Source: JBBRNH01 sp038230415 (lineage in GTDB: Bacteria; Bacteroidota; Bacteroidia; Cytophagales; Spirosomataceae). Taken from it: DNA of 11,669 nt. The first letter of the stretch is position 1, and each line of letters opens with the position of its first letter. The translations under genes were made by a program, and so were the position numbers. Location: the NCBI GenBank assembly GCA_038230415.1, contig JBBRNH010000126.1, positions 1 to 11,669 of the forward strand, written 5' to 3'. A model generated the notes under the pieces. The model saw nothing but the letters and a program-made list of their open reading frames with translations. It was not told where the DNA came from and did no database searches. Positions 6,583 to 11,669 of this stretch are shown here, in pieces.

Positions 6583-7461
6583 ATGAGCAGCTATTCCATT
6601 AAAGATCTCGAACAACTATCGGGCATTAAAGCACATACGTTGCGTATTTGGGAACAACGGTATAACATAATTGCGCCGAAACGAACCGATACCAACATCC
6701 GTACGTATGACGATCATGACCTGAAACTCGTCTTAAATATCTCATTACTCAAAGATCACGGCTATAAAATCTCAGACATTTCGCGGTTGTCAATCGAAGA
6801 CATGAACCGCGAGGTAATCAAAATCTCGGACCGTCAACTTACTTATCCTGACCAGATTCATGCCCTGACCATTACCATGATTGACCTCGATGAAGAACGG
6901 TTCGAGAAGATCATCAGTACCAATATTTTGCAATTTGGTTTCGAGAAAACCATGATTCACATCATCTATCCGTTTCTAAGCCGGATCGGAACGCTGTGGG
7001 TAACGGGTTCGGTTGGCCCGGCGCAGGAACATTTTATTACGAACCTGATTCGCCAGAAAATTATCGTTGCCATTGACGGTCAGGTGAGCAAACAACGGCC
7101 CGATGGCAAGAAATATATGCTGTTTCTGCCCGAAGGCGAGTTGCACGAAATCAGCCTGTTATTTGCCAACTACATTATCCGCGCCCGTTACAATAAAGTA
7201 GTGTACCTCGGCCAAAGCCTGCCTTTCAATGAGTTGGCTTTCGCCTACGAACTACACAAACCCGATTACATTTTCTCGGCCATTACGTCGGTACCCTCCA
7301 ACAGCGATGTACAGCCCTACGTGGATAAATTAGCCACGACGTTTCCCAATTCAACCATTCTGTTGACGGGCTATCAGATTGTTGGGCAAGACATCAACGC
7401 CGTAGATAACGTGTTGATCGTCAATAATATTGATGATCTTGTTCGATTTGCCGGAGCCTGA
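6583..7461 (+). CDS. MerR-family regulator with a cobalamin-binding-type domain (CarH/LitR-like)
   Basis: The protein is 292 residues in CarH-like order: a MerR winged helix (about 4-72; YSIKDLEQLSGIKAHTLRIWEQRY), a helical middle domain (about 85-165) and a Rossmann B12-binding-type domain (about 176-290). In CarH, adenosylcobalamin keeps a repressor tetramer on DNA and light breaks it up, switching on carotenoid genes. Positions matching the residues I recall for Thermus CarH are present: W139, E149 and H150 (W-x10-H spacing in WVTGSVGPAQEH) and the lower-ligand histidine H188 (GELHEIS, with Ser where Gly is usual). The start at 6583 (MSSYSIKDLE) fits the family; an upstream in-frame ATG at 6499 lies inside the candidate operator. 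The gene is downstream of the CruF-like gene. Its 3' end is only 8 bases from a convergent gene. MerR membership is certain, and B12/light sensing is likely but untested. Confidence 0.88.
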   Translation: MSSYSIKDLEQLSGIKAHTLRIWEQRYNIIAPKRTDTNIRTYDDHDLKLVLNISLLKDHGYKISDISRLSIEDMNREVIKISDRQLTYPDQIHALTITMIDLDEERFEKIISTNILQFGFEKTMIHIIYPFLSRIGTLWVTGSVGPAQEHFITNLIRQKIIVAIDGQVSKQRPDGKKYMLFLPEGELHEISLLFANYIIRARYNKVVYLGQSLPFNELAFAYELHKPDYIFSAITSVPSNSDVQPYVDKLATTFPNSTILLTGYQIVGQDINAVDNVLIVNNIDDLVRFAGA

Positions 7462-7469
7462 CCGTTCCC

Positions 7470-8420
7470 CTATTTCCCCACCACATTGATCGGTTCACCA
7501 GCCCAGAACGCCCGAACGTTGGCGCAAACCTGATCCATGAGCCGTTGCCGCGCTGCCCGGCTTGCCCAGGCAATATGGGGCGTGATGACGCAGTTTTTGG
7601 CCGTCAGCAACGGGTTGTCTGCCGTTGGCGGCTCGGCTGAGAGTACGTCTAACCCGGCCCCGGCAATCCGGTTTTCGTTCAGTGCGTAGGCCACATCAGA
7701 CTCGTTTAACAGCCCGCCCCGCGCCGTGTTCAGCAAAAACGCCGTTGGTTTCATTGTCGCCAAAAATTCCTGATTCACGAATTTCCGGTTCTCGGCAGTC
7801 ATGGGGCAGTGCAATGTCACGACATCGCTTTGCGAAAACAGCGTCGGCAAATCCACGTAATTCGCGCCATCGCTCAGGTCAGGGTTGGCACGGTTGACGA
7901 GAATGGTCATGCCAAATGCCCGGCCAATAGCAGCCACCCGCTTCCCGATTTCACCATAGCCAACGATGCCCAGCGTTTTTCCGGCCAACTCGATCAGCGG
8001 TGTTTTTGCGCATGAAAAGTCGGGCGACTGCACCCAATCACCCGCTGAAACACTCTGGCTGTGTCTCCCGACGTGCTGTGTGAGTTCGAGGAGCAGCGCG
8101 AATGTGTGTTGCGCCACAAAATCGGTACTGTATCCGCGCACATTGGTCACGGTGATGCCCCGGTTGCGGGCGGCTTCGAGGTCAACGATATCGTAGCCGG
8201 TGGCCGTAACGCCAATGTAGCGCAGGTTGGGCAGGGCTTCGAGCGTGGCCCGGTCAAAGCGGACTTTGTTGGTCAGAATGGTATCGGCCCTGATGCACCG
8301 TTCCACGAGTTCGTCGGGAGCAGTGCGGGGATACACCGTTACGCTGCCAAGAGCGAGAATGGGTTTCCACGACAAATCACCGGGGTTCAGCGTGTGGGCA
8401 TCTACATAAACGAGGTTCAT
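7470..8420 (-). CDS. D-isomer-specific 2-hydroxyacid dehydrogenase
   Basis: This NAD(P)-dependent oxidoreductase interconverts a D-2-hydroxyacid and a 2-oxoacid; glycerate/hydroxypyruvate reductase is a likely subtype. The protein is 316 residues from the start at 8420 (MNLVYVDAHT). A Met 10 codons upstream would add MHPAKLPQFL and overlap the divergent gene's start. The nucleotide-binding glycines are GYGEIG (154-159). The catalytic residues are R234 (TARGGLLNE), E263 (SAEPP) and H282 (PHIAWAS). After the second Rossmann strand the sequence reads LVNRANP, without the usual NAD-selecting Asp, so NADP(H) may be used. That is an inference from one position. It faces the CarH-like gene convergently and the small membrane protein divergently, with only 24 bases between starts. 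Intact; substrate unknown. Confidence 0.93.
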   Translation of the reverse strand: MNLVYVDAHTLNPGDLSWKPILALGSVTVYPRTAPDELVERCIRADTILTNKVRFDRATLEALPNLRYIGVTATGYDIVDLEAARNRGITVTNVRGYSTDFVAQHTFALLLELTQHVGRHSQSVSAGDWVQSPDFSCAKTPLIELAGKTLGIVGYGEIGKRVAAIGRAFGMTILVNRANPDLSDGANYVDLPTLFSQSDVVTLHCPMTAENRKFVNQEFLATMKPTAFLLNTARGGLLNESDVAYALNENRIAGAGLDVLSAEPPTADNPLLTAKNCVITPHIAWASRAARQRLMDQVCANVRAFWAGEPINVVGK

Positions 8421-8444
8421 CAGGAATTGGGGTAATTTTGCGGG

Positions 8445-8894
8445 ATGCAAGTTGCCAAATACATTTCAGTTCTCTTAGCCAGTACGCTCAAATTTGTGGG
8501 CGGGCCGCTGGCGGGGCTGGCAATGGGCCTTAGCTGGCCCGAAACCGCCATCTGCACCGTGCTGGGTATGATGCTGAGTGTGATTATGGTGGTGTTTGCC
8601 GGCGCGGTGCTGGAACAGATTTCGGCGCGGTTTCGGCGCGGCCCGGCAAAGCGGTTTTCCCGCAAAACGCGGCTGGCCGTGCGAATCTGGCAACGGGCGG
8701 GGATGGTCGGCATCGCGTTTCTAACGCCCATCCTGCTCACGCCCATCGGTGGCACCGCGCTGGCGGTTTCGTTTCGGGTGAACCGGGTAAAATTAATCGG
8801 CTATATGCTCGTGAGTGCCGTAGTCTGGGCGGTGGTGCAAACGCTGCTGGTGTATCTAATCAGTAGTCACTGGCCGGTGGTTGGTGGTAAGTAG
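8445..8894 (+). CDS. Small multi-pass membrane protein of unknown function
   Basis: The protein is 149 residues with about four hydrophobic helices near 6-30, 33-57, 86-111 and 119-143. A strongly basic cytoplasmic loop (ARFRRGPAKRFSRKTR) separates the first and second pairs. The segment GIAFLTPILLTPIGGT looks like a conserved Pro/Gly-rich re-entrant or helix motif. The layout is loosely reminiscent of the putative small multidrug export family, but I cannot confirm that. TAATTTTG at 8433-8440 is a perfect -7 match but lies only 4 bases before the ATG, so the transcript would be leaderless or the match is chance. The gene is divergent from the hydroxyacid dehydrogenase. Its end, VVGGK and stop, resembles in DNA the repeat-derived purE end. 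Confidence 0.75.
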   Translation: MQVAKYISVLLASTLKFVGGPLAGLAMGLSWPETAICTVLGMMLSVIMVVFAGAVLEQISARFRRGPAKRFSRKTRLAVRIWQRAGMVGIAFLTPILLTPIGGTALAVSFRVNRVKLIGYMLVSAVVWAVVQTLLVYLISSHWPVVGGK

Positions 8895-8990
8895 CCTGCG
8901 CCAGCTAACGCGGAGCAAACCGTTGGCGTTACCAAACCAAAAACGTAATTGCTTAGGTGATTTTATTGGGGGCGGAATAGGATTTGTTCC

Positions 8991-9065
8991 CCACCGCCCC
9001 CAGGCTGTGGGCACATACACAGGAACGAACGTCCCACCTGAAACGCCACAGCCTGGGGGCGGTGG
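8991..9065. repeat. Perfect 20-bp inverted repeat between convergent genes
   Basis: The arms at 8991-9010 and 9046-9065 are exact reverse complements, GC-rich, with a 35-base loop. The element lies between the convergent genes ending at 8894 and 9071, so a bidirectional transcription end is likely. No T-tract follows on either strand. TGGGGGCGG at 8967-8975 duplicates part of the right arm and could pair with 8994-9002 instead, giving a competing shorter hairpin. The sequence is unrelated to the repeat copies at 2431 and 3328. Confidence 0.8.
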
Positions 9066-9070
9066 CAGAC

Positions 9071-9607
9071 TTACTTACCTAAAAGCAAAATAGCCGTAGT
9101 CAAAAACAGCGGAACGAGCCAAACAGAAAGACTGGCAAAGCACCAAAAAAGGTAGTTTTGATTTTGCAAATCAGAGGGCTGACTTTGCAGTATTGATTTT
9201 AACTCGTCAAGGCTCAATGAATACAGTTGATTTTTAGAAAGCCCGCTTGTGAAGGCACTTCTCATGTTAAGCCCGGCCTGAAAAGCGTCGTAAGTACTTT
9301 TAGGATAGAAAACAACGCCAACGCCCATCCCGCCTAACACTAAAAGCCAAACAAAGTATAACTTCCCCCAGCCACCCGTTGCAATCTCCCAGCTTGAAAT
9401 CGCGCTTTCGCCTTTCCAGGTTGTTTCAAATCCCATCACCACGTGATTGACATCGTGCAAATACAAGTTTTGGCTCCTTGCTGGCAAATTTGGTATTGGA
9501 AAAGAGATGGAACCGACTTTGATTTTAGCCCACGCCTTACTGGCTCCCCCATCGGTTGCGTAGCCATTTTTGACATAGAAAGCATCTATTGCTTGTGCAG
9601 TATTCAT
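9071..9607 (-). CDS. Coq4-like membrane protein with an HDxxH-x11-E motif
   Basis: The protein is 178 residues. Residues 51-55 read HDVNH and E67 follows after exactly eleven residues, matching the HDxxH-x11-E metal-site motif known from the Coq4 family. The flanking LPARSQNLYL and GESAISSWEIATGGW segments also fit Coq4-like proteins. Two hydrophobic stretches (about 83-101 and 152-177) suggest membrane insertion, unlike classical soluble or peripheral Coq4. Coq4 works in ubiquinone synthesis in mitochondria and some proteobacteria; Bacteroidota normally use menaquinone, so that role does not transfer. The function is unknown, with a metal-dependent lipid or quinone-related activity possible. 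The gene is on the same strand as the two genes to its right, with a 67-base spacer before it. Confidence 0.65.
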   Translation of the reverse strand: MNTAQAIDAFYVKNGYATDGGASKAWAKIKVGSISFPIPNLPARSQNLYLHDVNHVVMGFETTWKGESAISSWEIATGGWGKLYFVWLLVLGGMGVGVVFYPKSTYDAFQAGLNMRSAFTSGLSKNQLYSLSLDELKSILQSQPSDLQNQNYLFWCFASLSVWLVPLFLTTAILLLGK

Positions 9608-9674
9608 AGCAGAACATAGTTAAAAACCGTCAAATGCCGGATTGCTGATTGTGGCTGGTAACGAGCGAACCAAA

Positions 9675-9932
9675 TTAACCAACGCTATCCCTCCGGCTTA
9701 TTTCTGCCTGGATACCTTTCAGGTTTTTTGAATATCTGGAACCGATTAAGAACGGAAGAATCAGCAAAATACCAGTAAAGAAAAAACCGCCTTTGTGTGT
9801 GGCTGACCAAATAGCAACGCCAACGATAAAACCGACAGACAGAGCAATTAGAATTTTTTGTGATTTCAATTTTTTCTCTTCTGACACTAATTCGTCGAGT
9901 GCCATTTTAGCGTAGTCTTTACTTGAAAACAT
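9675..9932 (-). CDS. Small two-helix membrane protein, unknown function
   Basis: The protein is 85 residues. A charged, probably helical N-terminus (DELVSEEKKLKSQK) is followed by two hydrophobic helices at about 27-45 and 49-65 and a basic C-terminal tail (KNLKGIQAEISRR). Both ends are probably cytoplasmic. Proteins of this shape are common and uncharacterised in Bacteroidota. The start is the ATG at 9930-9932, and no good promoter was seen directly upstream. It could be co-transcribed with the Coq4-like gene, which begins 67 bases downstream. Coding status is supported by the clean membrane topology. Confidence 0.6.
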   Translation of the reverse strand: MFSSKDYAKMALDELVSEEKKLKSQKILIALSVGFIVGVAIWSATHKGGFFFTGILLILPFLIGSRYSKNLKGIQAEISRRDSVG

Positions 9933-10204
9933 AATGCTATCTGCGTTAAGAAAATTCTGAAACTTTGGATAGGTTTCTGATATTCAGGCTATGTTTGGCA
10001 ACGGGAACATACCGAACGATTAGCAGGGCAAAAGAACACTCAACAGCCGAAGAGATTGATGGTGAGCAAGTTATGTAACTTAGACGAAAGATTCTGAGCC
10101 TTTATACGCTTGTTTGGGTGGGCTGAATCTTGTCGCTTTCTGCTTGTCGCTAAGAACCTGAAAATGTATAGTGCAAATATCGAATTTTGACGTAGTAAAC
10201 ACGG
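9933..10204. other. Non-coding spacer with short palindromes and a short tandem repeat
   Basis: No convincing ORF was found in these 272 bases. TATGTT...AACATA (9990-10007 region, around TTTGGCAACGGG) and AAGTTATGTAACTT (10068-10081) are short palindromes. CTTGTCGCT occurs twice, 14 bases apart (10129 and 10143). AGGGCAAAA (10025-10033) and GCTTGTCGC (10142-10150) recur in the spacer upstream of the protease gene. Confidence 0.5.
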
Positions 10205-11218
10205 TCACAGCAGTTCTAAAGCACTGGAAATTTGCAACGTTGGTATAGCAGCGTAGTATGGCAATTTACCTTTTTCATAAAAGTCTTCTTTCTGAAACAA
10301 CTCTTCCGTCACTATCCCAACAACAAGTCCCCAACTATCTAACACCGGACTACCACTGTTTCCCGAAGACGTTTTCGCTGAGATTAAAATAAAATCAGTA
10401 TTGTTGTAATCCTCCACAAAAGCGTTAACCTCCCCTTTGTGGACTAACTGATAAGCGGCTCTCGTCATCGGTACCGATGGGTATCCAATTGTAATTATCT
10501 CACTCAGTAAATTTACTGAAGGATTCAATATTAGTGGATTTATCTCAAGAGGACCAGAAAGTATCAAAAACCCTAAATCGTATCGTTCGTTTAGGATAAT
10601 TTTTTCATAGATTATTTCCTTATCTTCTTTATTGAATAGTTTCAAGGTTTTAAATTTTTCTAGTACATGCTTGTTAGTAATAACTACATAATTAGGTTTT
10701 CCTTGTGATAAGAATGAATGATAAAACCCTGTTCCAATGCCAAATTTATCATCTAATCCACAATTTTCTATTTTTAGAACTGAGTTAGCATACTTATCAA
10801 TAATGTATTCCCAACCACAAAGAAGATTGAAAACCAAGTCATTAGAGCCTAACATAATAGCACGAGGTTCATTAACAATAAATCTTTTAGAAATATTTTC
10901 TAACGGCTTCCAATCAGGTAAAGGTTCAATTAAATAATGACTCACTAAACCTTTGATAATCAAGTCAATTAAGTGATCATTGTATGTGTCTTTAAAAATA
11001 TTATTTTTTGAAAAATAACTAATAAGATCGCCTTTAGATAAGTATCCCAAATTTATGAAGGCATTTGCATTAGAATCACTTTGATTCTTGACTGTACTCA
11101 GGCTAAATTCTATGATTTTTTGGTGCTCAACTGGATTAATAGCTTTAGAGAGAAAAAAGTTGACAATGTGTCTGGAAAACTCTAATTCACGAGTAATAAT
11201 TTGATAACCGTAATTCAT
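10205..11218 (-). CDS. Trypsin-like serine protease with an unrecognised N-terminal region
   Basis: The protein is 337 residues. The C-terminal part, from about 142, is a chymotrypsin-fold protease. H184 lies in TNKHV, D214 in ERYDLGFLIL, and the nucleophile S288 in SSGNSGSPVL, giving a complete triad in the right order. The GTGFY strand at 162-166 marks the domain start. Residues 1-140 are mostly helical with no motif I recognise. There is no signal peptide or transmembrane helix, so the protein is probably cytoplasmic, unlike the DegP/HtrA proteases of the envelope; no PDZ domain follows. The gene is strikingly AT-rich against the GC-rich genes to its left, which suggests horizontal transfer. 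Proteases of this kind occur in bacterial conflict systems as processing or effector modules, but no partner gene is adjacent here. The biological role is unknown. Confidence 0.82.
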   Translation of the reverse strand: MNYGYQIITRELEFSRHIVNFFLSKAINPVEHQKIIEFSLSTVKNQSDSNANAFINLGYLSKGDLISYFSKNNIFKDTYNDHLIDLIIKGLVSHYLIEPLPDWKPLENISKRFIVNEPRAIMLGSNDLVFNLLCGWEYIIDKYANSVLKIENCGLDDKFGIGTGFYHSFLSQGKPNYVVITNKHVLEKFKTLKLFNKEDKEIIYEKIILNERYDLGFLILSGPLEINPLILNPSVNLLSEIITIGYPSVPMTRAAYQLVHKGEVNAFVEDYNNTDFILISAKTSSGNSGSPVLDSWGLVVGIVTEELFQKEDFYEKGKLPYYAAIPTLQISSALELL

Positions 11219-11485
11219 GTCTTATACTTTTTGAAGATGCTGAAATGCCGCGTTCGATGGTTAATAGACAATTTAAAGATTGATAGGGCAAAATGCTACG
11301 CTCCGCTTGTCGCAAGCACTCTATCCATCTTGTTAGAACTGGTTAACTAATGATTCTCCTTATCGTAAGTAGCCTAATAATGGAAGTCCAAAACCTACCT
11401 AACCTCTGCGGCCTGCAACCTATCGCCCGCGACCCGGAAATGCAGGCACTTTATGGATCAACACGCAACTACACATCTCTACTTT
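11219..11485. other. Non-coding spacer upstream of the protease gene
   Basis: No supported gene was found. GCTTG-TCG-CAAGC (11305-11317) is a short hairpin. AGGGCAAAA (11285-11293) and GCTTGTCGC (11305-11313) repeat motifs from the 9933-10204 spacer. Base composition changes from AT-rich to GC-rich at about 11.35-11.4 kb, which may mark the edge of an acquired segment. Confidence 0.45.
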
Positions 11486-11669
11486 TCACCGGCTTACCAC
11501 CGTTGTTGGGGTATTGGTTTCTTTCTTGCGGAAATCGCCCTGCGAGAAATATTTTTCGATCAGGCAGTACATCAGGATAAAAAAGTACCGGCCACCCATC
11601 TCCTTGATCTTCAGTTTCGAGACCCCGTATTTCCGGTTTGTCCAGCTATTCGGCACTACGGCGTAGGTA
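11486..11669 (-). CDS. C-terminus of a family 2 glycosyltransferase (polyprenol-phosphate mannosyltransferase-like), partial
   Basis: The frame enters at the right edge (first full codon 11668) and reads 60 residues to a TGA at 11486-11488. It begins TYAVVPNSWTNRKYGVSKLK and continues with KEMGGRYFFILMYCLIEKYF and GDFRKK. The PNSW...GVSKLKIKEMG segment is typical of the C-terminal end of dolichol/polyprenol-phosphate-mannose synthases and related GT2 enzymes, which load a sugar onto a lipid carrier at the cytoplasmic face of the membrane. The catalytic part is outside the window. It is on the same strand as the protease but 267 bases away, and its base composition is that of the main genome, so it is likely native flanking sequence. 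Confidence 0.75.
   Translation of the reverse strand, partial: TYAVVPNSWTNRKYGVSKLKIKEMGGRYFFILMYCLIEKYFSQGDFRKKETNTPTTVVSR

Noticed and set aside
10068..10081. AAGTTATGTAACTT as an integron attC or recombination core
   Set aside because: It is a short palindrome only. I could not find the paired R and L boxes or an integrase, so a specific attC call is not supported.
11350..11580. Plus-strand open frame of 76 codons near the right end
   Set aside because: It overlaps antisense to the recognisable glycosyltransferase C-terminus, and its product has no coherent fold or family features.

Overview
The window looks like chromosomal DNA from a pigmented Bacteroidota of the order Cytophagales, most likely a Spirosoma-type genus. 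This is an inference from four things: the protein families present, the lack of Shine-Dalgarno sequences before starts, TAnnTTTG-type -7 boxes, and a CarH-like regulator beside a CruF-like carotenoid gene. Most of the window is moderately GC-rich. The right end, from about 10.2 to 11.35 kb, is markedly AT-rich and was probably acquired.

Layout, left to right: the 3' part of a large, probably secreted protein of unknown function (+, 2-1288); nrdB, the class Ia ribonucleotide reductase radical subunit (+, 1425-2420); a membrane-anchored protein with two LysM domains (-, 2532-3323); purE (-, 3387-3878); a 2-oxoglutarate-semialdehyde-type aldehyde dehydrogenase (+, 4040-5584); tRNA-His(GTG) with its own promoter and terminator (5638-5712); a CruF-like carotenoid membrane protein (+, 5805-6458); a MerR/cobalamin-type CarH-like regulator (+, 6583-7461); a D-2-hydroxyacid dehydrogenase (-, 7470-8420); a small multi-pass membrane protein (+, 8445-8894); a Coq4-like membrane protein (-, 9071-9607); an 85-residue two-helix membrane protein (-, 9675-9932); an AT-rich trypsin-like serine protease (-, 10205-11218); and the C-terminus of a family 2 glycosyltransferase resembling polyprenol-phosphate mannosyltransferases (-, 11486-11669, cut by the window edge).

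Three things stand out. First, the carotenoid gene followed by a CarH-like regulator keeps the Trp, Glu and two His positions known from B12 photoreceptors and has an 18-bp palindrome upstream. It looks like a light-responsive pigment module. Second, two copies of one palindromic intergenic repeat flank the LysM gene, and one copy supplies the last five codons and the stop of purE. Third, the tRNA-His gene has two adjacent mismatches in its acceptor stem. A separate long perfect inverted repeat lies between the convergent genes ending at 8894 and 9071. No CRISPR array, complete insertion sequence or rRNA was seen.
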